Positions 24,169 to 33,568 of a stretch of 64,000 bases of DNA are shown here, piece after piece (position 1 is the first letter of the stretch; each line of letters begins with the position of its first letter). The notes below the pieces were generated by a model that saw only the letters and a list, made by a program, of their open reading frames with translations, was not told the origin of the DNA and did no database searches. The translations under genes and the position numbers were made by a program. Source of the stretch: Syntrophorhabdus sp. PtaB.Bin027. GTDB taxonomy: Bacteria > Desulfobacterota > Syntrophorhabdia > Syntrophorhabdales > Syntrophorhabdaceae. Where the stretch lies: NCBI GenBank assembly GCA_002067585.1, contig MVQO01000201.1, positions 55,086 to 119,085 of the forward strand, given 5' to 3'.

Positions 24169-24926
24169 AATTGTTTCTAATTGTCATGATTGTATGCACC
24201 TTAATTATTCTCCCTGCTTTTGCTTCGGCAAAAGCGGTTGAGAGTAAAGGCAGAACTGAGTCGAAGATCGATATTATGAATTCTTTCACCGGGTCTGAAG
24301 GGAGTAAGAATCTGATAAGTGTTGTCCTCCTTTTGACTGTCCTGGCTTTTGCGCCAGCCATCCTGCTTCTCATGAGTTCATTCACAAGAATAGTAATTGT
24401 TCTCTCATTTTTGAGGCAGGCAATCGGCATTGCACAGATACCACCAAACCAGATAATAATTGGTCTTTCACTTTTTTTGACCTTTTTTATCATGGCCCCT
24501 ACGTATGAAAAAGTTCATTCTACAGCGCTGGCACCATACATGAGCAACAAGATAGGCTATGAAGAGTTTATCACCAAGTCATCTCAAGAGATGAGTACCT
24601 TCATGCTGAAATTCACAAAAGAGAAGGACCTCGCCTTGTTTGTTGGTCTTGCAGGAATCACGAAACCAAAAAATGCGAGCGAGATACCTCTTCGCGTTGT
24701 AGTTCCGGCATTTGCCATTAGCGAGTTAAAAAGGGCATTTCAGATTGGTTTCCTTCTCTACATCCCCTTTCTCGTAATTGATATGGTTGTGGCAAGCGTT
24801 CTTCTCTCTGCTGGTATGATGATGCTGCCTCCCATATTTATATCACTGCCATTCAAGCTGATGTTGTTCGTTCTCGTTGATGGATGGAACCTTCTCATTG
24901 GTTCCATAATAAAAGGATTCTATTAG
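24165..24926 (+). CDS. fliP: Flagellar export gate protein FliP
   Basis: A 253-residue membrane protein of the export gate. A cleavable signal peptide (about residues 1-20, ending AFASAKA) precedes the FliP core, including LLMSSFTRIVIVLSFLRQAIG, PPNQIIIGLSLFLTFFIMAP and FAISELKRAFQIGFLLYIPFLVIDMVVAS. It starts with GTG, overlapping fliO by four bases. Confidence 0.96.
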   Translation: MKLFLIVMIVCTLIILPAFASAKAVESKGRTESKIDIMNSFTGSEGSKNLISVVLLLTVLAFAPAILLLMSSFTRIVIVLSFLRQAIGIAQIPPNQIIIGLSLFLTFFIMAPTYEKVHSTALAPYMSNKIGYEEFITKSSQEMSTFMLKFTKEKDLALFVGLAGITKPKNASEIPLRVVVPAFAISELKRAFQIGFLLYIPFLVIDMVVASVLLSAGMMMLPPIFISLPFKLMLFVLVDGWNLLIGSIIKGFY

Positions 24927-24937
24927 AGAGGTGCTTC

Positions 24938-25207
24938 TTGAGCCAGGATCTTATTGTTCAAATATTCAGAGAGTTTTTAAAAACCGCTATCTTCTTAATG
25001 GGTCCGATTTTAATTGCCACGATTATCGTAGGTCTTCTCGTTAGCATTTTTCAAGCAGCAACACAGATACATGAGATGACCCTTGTATTTGTTCCTAAAA
25101 TAATTGTTATCGGTTTGTGCTTGATGATTCTCTTCCCGTGGATGCTTAACCTTATGGTCTCTTATACAGTGAACTTGTTTTCAAATATACCGACATATGT
25201 GAAATAG
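24938..25207 (+). CDS. fliQ: Flagellar export gate protein FliQ
   Basis: An 89-residue two-helix membrane protein. The sequence from SQDLIVQIFREFLKTAIFL through the QAATQIHEMTLVFVPKI motif is typical FliQ. The start is a TTG at 24938 with AGAGAGG six bases upstream; no ATG occurs in the right place, and the open frame further upstream lies in fliP. Confidence 0.93.
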   Translation: MSQDLIVQIFREFLKTAIFLMGPILIATIIVGLLVSIFQAATQIHEMTLVFVPKIIVIGLCLMILFPWMLNLMVSYTVNLFSNIPTYVK

Positions 25208-25208
25208 G

Positions 25209-25979
25209 ATGTTCATGGATTTTACAAACGACATTCAAGCATTTTTGCTAATTTTTTCCAGGGTGGTGTCTGTCCTCTGGCTTTTACCTGTCTTTTCATC
25301 GAGGGCTGTATCCGTTCCTTTCAAGGCAGGGGTATCCCTTCTAATTGCTTATCTCCTTTTTGATTCTATTGGCGTTGACCGGTCGTTCAGCAATGATCCA
25401 TACCTGCTTTCTCTTTTTGTTATGAAAGAAGTATTGATAGGCCTTGCCATTGGATTTTCGGTACGGATCCTCTTCATAGCTGTCAACATTGCAGGAGAGA
25501 TTATTTCTATCCAGGCTGGCTTTTCATTTGCCCGATTTATGGATCCTTTATCTATGACACAGACAACGGTTATAGAACATCTCAAGAGTCTTCTCGCCAT
25601 GATGCTTTTCCTTGCCATGGATGCCCATCACATTCTTGTAAAAGCTATTGTGGTCAGTTTCAGAGATGTCCCGATAGGGAGTGTCACAATTCAACAATCA
25701 TTTTTTCAGTACTTTATTTCGGCTACCGGTCGCATATTTATGACTGGTTTTAAAATTGGCGCCCCCATAATTGTAACCCTTATGTTTGTTGAAGTTGCTC
25801 TGGGAATGCTTTCGAGGATGATCCCACAAATTAATATTTTTATCGAAGGTGTGCCTTTGAAAATTCTTGTTACGGTAACTATGTTTTCCCTCTCCCTTGG
25901 TGTAATTGTTCCTGTTATTGTCAATATGTTCAAGGGTATGGACGGGGAGATTTTAAGATTATTCAGGTTGATGGTATAG
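25209..25979 (+). CDS. fliR: Flagellar export gate protein FliR
   Basis: A 256-residue polytopic membrane protein completing the FliPQR gate. It has six to seven hydrophobic segments and the family pattern FLLIFSRVVSVLWLLPVFSSRAVS near the start and VSIQAGFSFARFMDPLSM-like ISIQAGFSFARFMDP in the middle. ATG at 25209 or 25215 are both possible; they differ by two residues. Confidence 0.94.
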   Translation: MFMDFTNDIQAFLLIFSRVVSVLWLLPVFSSRAVSVPFKAGVSLLIAYLLFDSIGVDRSFSNDPYLLSLFVMKEVLIGLAIGFSVRILFIAVNIAGEIISIQAGFSFARFMDPLSMTQTTVIEHLKSLLAMMLFLAMDAHHILVKAIVVSFRDVPIGSVTIQQSFFQYFISATGRIFMTGFKIGAPIIVTLMFVEVALGMLSRMIPQINIFIEGVPLKILVTVTMFSLSLGVIVPVIVNMFKGMDGEILRLFRLMV

Positions 25980-25982
25980 AAG

Positions 25983-27047
25983 ATGGCAGAAACGTTTCAG
26001 GAAAAGACTGAACAGCCAACGGAAAAGAGGCTCGAAGAAGCTAAAAAGAAAGGCCAAATCGCGCAGTCAAGAGAACTGCCATTATGTCTCATGTTTCTCT
26101 TTACCGCTATTTTTCTATATTTTATGGCCTCTCACGGTTTTCACCAGATTTTCAAAGTATATGTAAACTATATAAGCAATATCAACCTCGACGTCAACTC
26201 GGCGAATATTTTCAGCATTCTTTCTTTTGGTGCTTATCGTTGGGCCTGGATTATGATGCCATTCTTTGCACTTCTTATAGTTCTGTCTTTATCAGGCACC
26301 ATACTGCAAACCGGTTTTATGTGGAGTGCTGAGGCGATGCAGTTCAAGTTGGAGAAACTCAATCCTTTAAATGGGATTAAAAGACTCTTTTCCAAAAGAT
26401 CTGCTATTGAAGTTTTGAAGGCAATTGTGAAAATTACAGTCCTTGCTTACATAGCATACTCGATCATTATGCATGAATTGCCTTCAATCCTGTCTCTTCC
26501 TGGAAAAGACCCAGGCATGATCATATCCTATCTCGGTTCAACGTGTTTTTATCTGGCTATTAAAGTTGGCATAATCTTCCTTTTTATTGGCGCTCTGGAT
26601 TTCCTATTTCAAAAATGGCAGCACAAAAAAGACCTGATGATGACTCACCAGGAGGTGAAAGAAGAATTCAAGGAACGTGAGGGTAATCCTCTTGTTAAAT
26701 CAAGGATCAGAAGCCTTCAACGCGAAATGGCCCGGAGGAGAATGATTGAAGATGTAAAAACTGCTGATGTTATTATAACGAACCCGACCCATTTTGCCAT
26801 TGGCCTTAAATATCAGTTTGGAATTATGCCCGCACCAAAAATTGTGGCAAAAGGTGCAGGCTTTGTTGCAGAAAAAATCAAAGAGGTTGCCCGCCTACAC
26901 GATGTTCCTATGATGGAAAATAAACCGCTTGCGCAGGCTCTATTTTATGCTGTTAAAGTGGGTGATTACATTCCAGAACAATTTTATATCATCGTTGCCG
27001 AACTTCTTGCCGAAGTCTATCGACAGCGAAATAGGTCAAGGATATAA
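25983..27047 (+). CDS. flhB: Flagellar export switch protein FlhB
   Basis: A 354-residue membrane protein controlling substrate switching. The N-terminal EKTEQPTEKRLEEAKKKGQIAQSRE motif block is conserved; four transmembrane segments lie between about 30 and 215. The autocleavage site NPTH is present at about residues 267-270. The stop shares its last base with flhA. Confidence 0.96.
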   Translation: MAETFQEKTEQPTEKRLEEAKKKGQIAQSRELPLCLMFLFTAIFLYFMASHGFHQIFKVYVNYISNINLDVNSANIFSILSFGAYRWAWIMMPFFALLIVLSLSGTILQTGFMWSAEAMQFKLEKLNPLNGIKRLFSKRSAIEVLKAIVKITVLAYIAYSIIMHELPSILSLPGKDPGMIISYLGSTCFYLAIKVGIIFLFIGALDFLFQKWQHKKDLMMTHQEVKEEFKEREGNPLVKSRIRSLQREMARRRMIEDVKTADVIITNPTHFAIGLKYQFGIMPAPKIVAKGAGFVAEKIKEVARLHDVPMMENKPLAQALFYAVKVGDYIPEQFYIIVAELLAEVYRQRNRSRI

Positions 27048-29104
27048 TGGGCAGATTTGGGTCAGGCATAAAAGAGAAAAGCGATATATTCGTAGCAGTC
27101 AGCGTTGTCTTTGTTATCCTCATCATGATTGTCCCACTGAACGCTTTCTTTATGGATATTTTTTTGACCCTCAGCATCTCTCTTTCCATACTGATACTTT
27201 TTATTGGCATGTACATTAACAAACCCCTTGATTTTTCTGTTTTCCCTTCTGTTCTCCTCATTGTGACGCTTTTCAGGCTTTCTTTGAACATTGCTACAAC
27301 CCGGCTTGTGCTTGTTCATGGTGACGAGGGGGCGCATGCGGCTGGGTACATTATAAAAGGTTTTGGAACTTTTATCGTTGGCGGCAATTATGTTGTTGGA
27401 GCAGTTGTCTTCTTTATTCTAACAATCATCAATTTCGTTGTCATTACAAAAGGTGCTGGCCGTGTTGCTGAAGTGGCGGCAAGGTTTACTCTGGACGCAA
27501 TGCCAGGTAAACAGATGAGCATTGACGCTGATTTAAATGCTGGTCTTATTGATGATGCTGGCGCACGGAAACGACGGGAATCTGTTGAAATGGAGGCTGA
27601 TTTCTATGGCGCCATGGATGGTGCGAGCAAATTCGTTCGCGGTGACGCCATTGCAGGCATTATTATCATCTTTGTAAATATTATTGGCGGACTTGTTATT
27701 GGCATCGTTCAGAAAGGAATGTCATTTAATGATGCGTTAACGGTTTATACAATCCTCACTATCGGTGATGGTCTTGTAAGTCAAATACCAGCCCTTCTTA
27801 CCTCTACAGCCGCAGGTATCATTGTCACACGGGCTGCAAGTGAGACAAATCTCGGCAGTGCAATGATAACTCAGCTTTTTACTCAACCAAGGGCCATGCT
27901 TCTCGCATCAATAGTAATCCTCTGCATCGGCTTTGTGCCTGGAATACCTCTCGTCCCATTCCTTGTTTTATCTTCCTGTACATTTGGAACTAGTTACCTT
28001 GTGGGAAAAACTAAGAAAGAGGAGATCGTGAGTGTTCCGGAGGTGACTGGTGAGGAGAGAGATAAAGGGGAATTCATCCAGCCGATGGAAATTCTGGAAA
28101 TAGAAATAGGATATGGACTTATTCCTATTGTTGATGCTGAGCAGAGTGGAGAACTCCTTGACAAGATCAGGGCTATTAGAAAACAGATGGCTATCGAGCT
28201 TGGAATCGTTGTGCCGCCAATGAAGTTGAGGGATAACCTCCAGTTGAAGGCTGGTGAATACCTAATTCTCCTCAAAGGGATAGAGATGGGTCGTGGAGAG
28301 CTCATGGCAGGATATGTCCTCACCATGGGACATGAAGATAAAAAGAAAACCATAGATGGAATTCCAACCAAGGAACCAGTGTTCAATCTGGATGCTTACT
28401 GGATAAAAGAAAAGGATAGAGATCAGTATGTTGCTGCTGGGATGACAGTCGTAGATCATCCCACCATCATTGCAACTCATCTCACAGAAATCATAAGAAA
28501 TAACGCCCATGAACTTATGACCAGGCAGGAGACTCAAAAACTGATAGATACCGTATCTGCCACTCATTCAAAGGTCATCGAGGAGATTGCACAGAATCAG
28601 ATTAATGCAGGAATTATTCAGAAGGTGCTGCAAAGCCTTTTGAGGGAACAAGTTTCCATAAGAGATCTTATAACGATACTTGAGGCGGTTGCAGATGCAT
28701 CATCCACATCAAGGGAACCTGAGCTTATCACCGAGTTTGTAAGACAGCGCATGGCAAGAAGTATTCTAAAACCATACTTGATTGATGGAACCCTCAATCT
28801 CCTCATTTTGGAGAAAAACCTTGAGGAGAAGTTGATTAACAGTCTTCAGCCTTCGGACCAAGGAACCTATCTCGCCCTTGATCTCGCATTTAGCCAGCAG
28901 TTGATCGAAAAGGTGGGGAATGAGGCAAAAAAGGCAATGCTGCAGAATATTCAACCTGTAATTCTTGTACACCCAGTTCTTCGAAGTAAGTTACGCCGCT
29001 TTCTGGAGCGGTATATACAAGGCATTACCGTTATTTCACATAATGAGATTCCGCCTCAGATCAAAATTCAATCGTTGGGGGTGATTAAAGTCAATGAAAG
29101 TTAA
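27047..29104 (+). CDS. flhA: Flagellar export protein FlhA
   Basis: A 685-residue export component. Eight predicted membrane segments occupy the first ~320 residues; the FHIPEP region includes RVAEVAARFTLDAMPGKQM and SIDADLNAGLIDDAGARKRR. The large cytoplasmic domain forms the nonameric substrate-docking ring. Length is normal. The gene overlaps flhF by 11 bases. Confidence 0.97.
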   Translation: MGRFGSGIKEKSDIFVAVSVVFVILIMIVPLNAFFMDIFLTLSISLSILILFIGMYINKPLDFSVFPSVLLIVTLFRLSLNIATTRLVLVHGDEGAHAAGYIIKGFGTFIVGGNYVVGAVVFFILTIINFVVITKGAGRVAEVAARFTLDAMPGKQMSIDADLNAGLIDDAGARKRRESVEMEADFYGAMDGASKFVRGDAIAGIIIIFVNIIGGLVIGIVQKGMSFNDALTVYTILTIGDGLVSQIPALLTSTAAGIIVTRAASETNLGSAMITQLFTQPRAMLLASIVILCIGFVPGIPLVPFLVLSSCTFGTSYLVGKTKKEEIVSVPEVTGEERDKGEFIQPMEILEIEIGYGLIPIVDAEQSGELLDKIRAIRKQMAIELGIVVPPMKLRDNLQLKAGEYLILLKGIEMGRGELMAGYVLTMGHEDKKKTIDGIPTKEPVFNLDAYWIKEKDRDQYVAAGMTVVDHPTIIATHLTEIIRNNAHELMTRQETQKLIDTVSATHSKVIEEIAQNQINAGIIQKVLQSLLREQVSIRDLITILEAVADASSTSREPELITEFVRQRMARSILKPYLIDGTLNLLILEKNLEEKLINSLQPSDQGTYLALDLAFSQQLIEKVGNEAKKAMLQNIQPVILVHPVLRSKLRRFLERYIQGITVISHNEIPPQIKIQSLGVIKVNES

Positions 29105-30155
29105 AACCTATGTTTTTGGAGATGTAAAGACCGGTATGGAAGCGATCAAAGCGCAGCATGGTTCTGACACAATCATCGTTGACATTAAGAACAATGGAAA
29201 CAATACATCCCCGAAGAGTTGCGAGATTTCCATTGCTGTTGATGAAGACTTACGGCCAGACCAGTGTGATCTCATTGATGTGAGAAAGAAAACCGAGGCA
29301 ATATGGAACTATGCTCTGATGCTGATGAACGAACGACTTTCCGGCATTGAGAATGACATAATCAGAGAGAGGACACGAGAATATCCACTGCCGCTGAGGA
29401 TTCTCTTTGATAAGCTGATTAAAAATGGTTTTGAGCGTAAGGTCGCCATGTCCTTGATCTCTGAGGTATACGGGGAGATAGGAGATAGAGCGCAGGATAG
29501 TATGAAAGCGAATACTTCCATGAGAAGGGCTATAGCACAGCGGATTTCAATAAGTAACATTACTGAAGAGAGCGGCCCTGTTCTGATGCTTGGGCCAACA
29601 GGATCAGGGAAAACCCAGACGACTAAAAAACTTGCGAAAATTTTTGCTGCCAGTGATAAAGCCATCTCTATTATCGCGTATGATCCATTCACGAAAGGAA
29701 GCTACGATGATCTTATGTCATTTTCGGAGAGCCACGGTATTCCGTTTTCGTTTACAACGAATGGGGACGATATCAGCTTTATTGTCGAGCGGGATAAACG
29801 TCAAAAAATTATCGATGTGGGCGGGCATCCCAATATTCAGAGAAGGGTTCTAGAAAAAATACGAGATATAAATAAAATAATCGTTCTTCCTGCAGGTGCA
29901 CGTGACGAGAAGATGCAGGCATACTGCAATGAATTTGGTGATGATACAAACTCCACAATTGGATTCACTAAGCTTGATGAAGAAGAGAATCTTGGCCATA
30001 TCGGGCACAACCTGATTAAACTGGGATATCCTCTAAGCCTCCTCACAATTGGAATAGGTATAGATGACATTGTAATACCAGATAACGAATCATTATTTAA
30101 AATACTTTTAGAGGGTAACATATGGAAAAAAGAAGAAAGAAGACCATTACCATAA
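29094..30155 (+). CDS. flhF: Flagellar placement GTPase FlhF, divergent
   Basis: A 353-residue SRP-type GTPase that sets flagellar pole and number. An N-terminal basic domain (short), an N-domain helix bundle and the G domain are seen; P-loop GPTGSGKT is near residue 165 and the G4 motif TKLDE is present. The G3 motif, normally DTAGR, reads DVGGH here (in KRQKIIDVGGHPNI), and the protein is shorter than the usual 400-450. GTP hydrolysis may therefore be altered. Identification rests on the FlhF-specific start MKVKTYVFGDVKTGMEAIKA and on position between flhA and flhG. Confidence 0.88.
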   Translation: MKVKTYVFGDVKTGMEAIKAQHGSDTIIVDIKNNGNNTSPKSCEISIAVDEDLRPDQCDLIDVRKKTEAIWNYALMLMNERLSGIENDIIRERTREYPLPLRILFDKLIKNGFERKVAMSLISEVYGEIGDRAQDSMKANTSMRRAIAQRISISNITEESGPVLMLGPTGSGKTQTTKKLAKIFAASDKAISIIAYDPFTKGSYDDLMSFSESHGIPFSFTTNGDDISFIVERDKRQKIIDVGGHPNIQRRVLEKIRDINKIIVLPAGARDEKMQAYCNEFGDDTNSTIGFTKLDEEENLGHIGHNLIKLGYPLSLLTIGIGIDDIVIPDNESLFKILLEGNIWKKEERRPLP

Positions 30156-30865
30156 CAAGCGGAAAGGGAGGGGTGGGCAAATCATCAATCGTTTCCAATA
30201 TGGCATATGTATTGGGTGGAATGAAAGCATCAACATATATTCTTGATGCCGACCTTTCTCTGGGAAATATAGACATTATGTTCGGAATGGCTCCACAGTT
30301 CAACATTAAGGATCTTATCAATGGTAGAAAAAGAATTGGCGAGATTGTTGTTGAAGGTCCATGTGGTATCAGGATTATTCCAGCCACTTCAGGGGTAACA
30401 GAATTTTCCCACCTTTCCCTTGATGAGAGGAATATACTTCTCACATCTTTTCGCGAATTGCCGGAGTATGATTTTCTTCTCATAGATACTTCAGCTGGTA
30501 TCTCATCCAACGTTGTCTATTTCAACGCAATCAGTGAAGATATCTTTATCGTTGTAACTCCAGATCCAGCAAGCCTAACAGACTCTTATGCTGTCATCAA
30601 AGTGTTGCACAAGAACACAGGAAGAAAGAACTTCAATGTGATTGTCAACATGGCCAAGGATGAAAATGAAGCTTTGGATGTGTTTAAGAAGATAACCCGT
30701 GTTACTGATCGTTTCCTTGACGTGTATCTTGATTTCTACGGCTATATCCCTGTTGATAAGAATATTAACGTGGCTACGAGAAAGCAAAAACTTTGGGTAG
30801 AGCAGTTTCCTAATACTGTTGCGACAAAAGCATTACAAAAAATTTGTGACAGAATGGTGGCGTGA
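30122..30865 (+). CDS. flhG: Flagellar number regulator FlhG (MinD-like ATPase)
   Basis: A 247-residue P-loop ATPase. The deviant Walker A SGKGGVGKSS with the signature first Lys, the DADLSLGNIDIMFG switch and the DTSAGISS Walker B region identify the ParA/MinD family; gene order flhF-flhG-fliA makes it FlhG. It lacks an obvious N-terminal DQAxxLR-type activator helix beyond a few basic residues. Overlaps flhF by 34 bases, which implies coupling. Confidence 0.93.
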   Translation: MEKRRKKTITITSGKGGVGKSSIVSNMAYVLGGMKASTYILDADLSLGNIDIMFGMAPQFNIKDLINGRKRIGEIVVEGPCGIRIIPATSGVTEFSHLSLDERNILLTSFRELPEYDFLLIDTSAGISSNVVYFNAISEDIFIVVTPDPASLTDSYAVIKVLHKNTGRKNFNVIVNMAKDENEALDVFKKITRVTDRFLDVYLDFYGYIPVDKNINVATRKQKLWVEQFPNTVATKALQKICDRMVA

Positions 30866-30868
30866 GAT

Positions 30869-31606
30869 ATGTGGAAGAGAGCATATGCAAAAGCACAAGA
30901 AGACGACCGGGAAAAAACAATAGAGGAATTTATCCCTATTATCAAAAACCTCGCCTATAAAATCTCAAGAGGATTCGAGGATAACTGCATCATTGACGAT
31001 CTTATTTCTGCTGGTGTCATGGGATTACTCGAGGCTATGGAAAAGTTTGATGTGTCCAGAGGAATAAAGCTGAATACCTTTGCCTATTTACGGATACGCG
31101 GTGCAATGATCGATGAATTGAGGTCTCGGGATTGGTTTCCTCGGAGCGCACGATCAAAAGCAAAAAAAATTGGAGAAGTAATAAGAAAACTTGAATGTAA
31201 ACTTGGAAGGTATCCGGATGAGGAAGAAGTGGCAGAAGCGTTGAACATGGATCCCCAAGACTACCTTACCATGCTCAAAGATTACGGAAATCTATCAATC
31301 CTGAGCATAGAGGGGATATCAGAGATTTCAGGAGAAGATAGAGACAGAATCATACAGTATGTGATCGATGAGAGCGATGATCCTGAACAATATGCCCAGT
31401 TTCATGAGATTGAAAGAATTTTGGCGCAGGAACTTGAACGGCTTCCGGAACGACAAAAGCTTGTTTTAACTCTATATTATCTCGAAGACCTTAATATGAA
31501 AGAAATCGCAGGAACCATGAGTATAACTGAGGCGAGGGTATGCCAGATTCATTCTCAGGCGATTATGAACCTCAGAACATCCATGAGGAAACACCTGAAG
31601 AACTAA
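30869..31606 (+). CDS. fliA: RNA polymerase sigma-28 factor FliA
   Basis: A 245-residue flagellar sigma factor. Region 2 contains DLISAGVMGLLEAMEKFD, LNTFAYLRIRGAMIDELRSRDW and PRSAR, a FliA hallmark; region 3 and region 4 (LPERQKLVLTLYYLEDLNMKEIAGTMSITEARVCQIHSQA) are complete. It should read the promoters at 6424, 45366 and 39834 and be held by FlgM (45421). Confidence 0.97.
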   Translation: MWKRAYAKAQEDDREKTIEEFIPIIKNLAYKISRGFEDNCIIDDLISAGVMGLLEAMEKFDVSRGIKLNTFAYLRIRGAMIDELRSRDWFPRSARSKAKKIGEVIRKLECKLGRYPDEEEVAEALNMDPQDYLTMLKDYGNLSILSIEGISEISGEDRDRIIQYVIDESDDPEQYAQFHEIERILAQELERLPERQKLVLTLYYLEDLNMKEIAGTMSITEARVCQIHSQAIMNLRTSMRKHLKN

Positions 31607-31647
31607 AGTTGGTTTTGCGATTACACGATAATATTAAAGGTATTCGC

Positions 31648-32562
31648 ATGGCGGGTTTGGACACCACTCTCAAGAAAATCAGGAAAATTAATATTTTGCC
31701 CACCTTTCCTGATATTGTTGACGGAATAATAAATCTTATTGAAGATCCAATGAGTTCTGCTTCTGATCTCGCAAAAAATATGGACCCTTCAATGGTGGGG
31801 GAAGTTATGAGGGTAGCCAATACAGCTTATTTTGGCATGAGAAGTTTCAGGAAAATAACAACAATTGAGCATGCCATCGCAATAATTGGCTATGAACATC
31901 TTTCACACATTCTCCTGCAAATGCCTTTTTTGAAGATGGTCCAGGTAAATGATGAAGCTTTTGATCGCAATGGTTATATTCGACATTCCATTGCATGTGG
32001 TGTTATGGCAAAGATAATGAGCACCACCCTTCATATTGCAAATCCCCATGAGGTGTACATAAGCGGAATCATTCATGACATAGGAATAATAATAATCTAC
32101 CAGCATTTCCGCCACTCCTGGAACGCTATAAATTCATTAGTTTGCACCAAGAATGTTCCAAGACTGACTGCTGAGAGAGAGGTTCTTTCAGTTGATCATG
32201 GTTTCATAGGTGCGGTATTGCTCGAAAATTGGAACATTCCTCAAAGTATTACAGAAGCAGTGAAATTCCACCATTCCCCTTTGAAAACACAAATTTTTAA
32301 AGACAATGCAGTTATTACTCACCTGGCTAATGAGTTCTCAAAAAGGATAGATTTTAACAAAGATTTTAGTAATTTCAATTACTTTTTGAGCAGACACAGA
32401 GATTATATCGATTATATGGTTGACTTGGGAGGGCATTTTAGTCCCAGCAATGAAGTGATGTTTTTTGAGAAGATATACAGCTCACTGGATGGTGTGCGCA
32501 GATACCTTCATGGGACTATGGAGGGTGAGAAGGAAGTAGATGATACGTGTAATTGTTGTTGA
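31648..32562 (+). CDS. HDOD-domain protein
   Basis: From ATG 31648 this is a 304-residue HDOD protein; the domain (about residues 10-215) starts IRKINILPTFPDIVDGIINLIEDP and has the degenerate HD-type segment GIIHDIGIIIIYQHF. HDOD proteins usually act as regulatory scaffolds without hydrolase activity, often in motility and c-di-GMP networks. AAAGG lies seven bases before this ATG. The frame could start at 31540 inside fliA (340 residues), which would overlap fliA by 67 bases; I prefer the later start. It overlaps cheB by 23 bases. Confidence 0.82.
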   Translation: MAGLDTTLKKIRKINILPTFPDIVDGIINLIEDPMSSASDLAKNMDPSMVGEVMRVANTAYFGMRSFRKITTIEHAIAIIGYEHLSHILLQMPFLKMVQVNDEAFDRNGYIRHSIACGVMAKIMSTTLHIANPHEVYISGIIHDIGIIIIYQHFRHSWNAINSLVCTKNVPRLTAEREVLSVDHGFIGAVLLENWNIPQSITEAVKFHHSPLKTQIFKDNAVITHLANEFSKRIDFNKDFSNFNYFLSRHRDYIDYMVDLGGHFSPSNEVMFFEKIYSSLDGVRRYLHGTMEGEKEVDDTCNCC

Positions 32563-33568
32563 TGATTCATCTTTCATGAGAAGCATTCTCACAAGAATGC
32601 TTGAGAAGGATAAGGATATTAAAGTTGTGGAGACTGCCGCAAATGGTGAAGAAGCTATTGATAAAATCGAGAGGGTGAAGCCGGATGTGGTCACTCTGGA
32701 TATTGAGATGCCTGTAATGAACGGCATCGAAGCACTAACGAAGATCATGGCCACTAACCCTGTACCAGTGATCGTTTTGAGTGCTTTAACAAGAGAAGGT
32801 GCTGAAGTGACTATGGAGGCTCTAAATCTTGGTGCCTGTGATTTCATGACAAAAGATATTTCAGATGGTCCGTTGGGTATGGCCTCGAAAGAAGCAGAGC
32901 TAATCGGTAAAGTGAAAGATGTAGCCAAAAGAAAGTTCAGCTTTTTAGTGAGACGGCTGGAACTTTTAAAGCGACCAGTGTTGATCAACAGGGACAAGAG
33001 AAGCAAGCACGCAGTGCTCTCAATAGGAGCATCGACAGGTGGCCCCCCAGCACTGCAGCATATACTGACGAGTTTTCCGCAAAATTTTCCAGTCCCCATT
33101 GTTATAGCCCAACACATGCCAAAGTTATTTACCCAATCTTTTGCTCGTAGGCTGAATGGTCTTTCCCAGATAGAGGTTAAGGAGGCAGAAGACAAGGAAC
33201 CTTTAAGGCCTGGCTTAGCCTTGATTGCACCCGGAGATGTACATATGGGTTTGAAAAAAAACGGTAAAGATATAACTGTTGATTTTGTCAAGGATGCCCA
33301 ATATGTTTACAGACCTTCAGTTGACCACTTGATGTTTTCCACCGCGCAAATATACGATTCAAGCGCAATTGGTGTTATCCTCACCGGAATGGGCAATGAT
33401 GGTTTGGTTGGTTTAAAGGAATTAAAACGGAGAAATGGTTTTGTCATTGCTCAGGATGAAGAAACCTGTGTTGTCTTTGGTATGCCAAAAGCTGTAATCA
33501 ACGCAAATATTGCAGATGTTGTATTGCCCATAGAGAGAATCTCTGAGGAGATCATAAGAGTGTTATGA
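32540..33568 (+). CDS. cheB: Chemotaxis protein-glutamate methylesterase CheB
   Basis: A 342-residue response regulator-methylesterase that demethylates receptors. The receiver has DD at residues 8-9 and Asp54 in TLDIEMPVMNG; the catalytic domain has the nucleophile Ser in GASTGGPPAL, the His in AQHMP and the Asp-containing LTGMGNDG. Coupled by overlap with the HDOD gene upstream and by ATGA with the HEAT-repeat gene downstream. Confidence 0.96.
   Translation: MIRVIVVDDSSFMRSILTRMLEKDKDIKVVETAANGEEAIDKIERVKPDVVTLDIEMPVMNGIEALTKIMATNPVPVIVLSALTREGAEVTMEALNLGACDFMTKDISDGPLGMASKEAELIGKVKDVAKRKFSFLVRRLELLKRPVLINRDKRSKHAVLSIGASTGGPPALQHILTSFPQNFPVPIVIAQHMPKLFTQSFARRLNGLSQIEVKEAEDKEPLRPGLALIAPGDVHMGLKKNGKDITVDFVKDAQYVYRPSVDHLMFSTAQIYDSSAIGVILTGMGNDGLVGLKELKRRNGFVIAQDEETCVVFGMPKAVINANIADVVLPIERISEEIIRVL

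Noticed and set aside
32482..33291. 269-codon antisense ORF across cheB
   Set aside because: Shadow of cheB on the opposite strand; Ser/Leu-rich composition and no ribosome-binding site.
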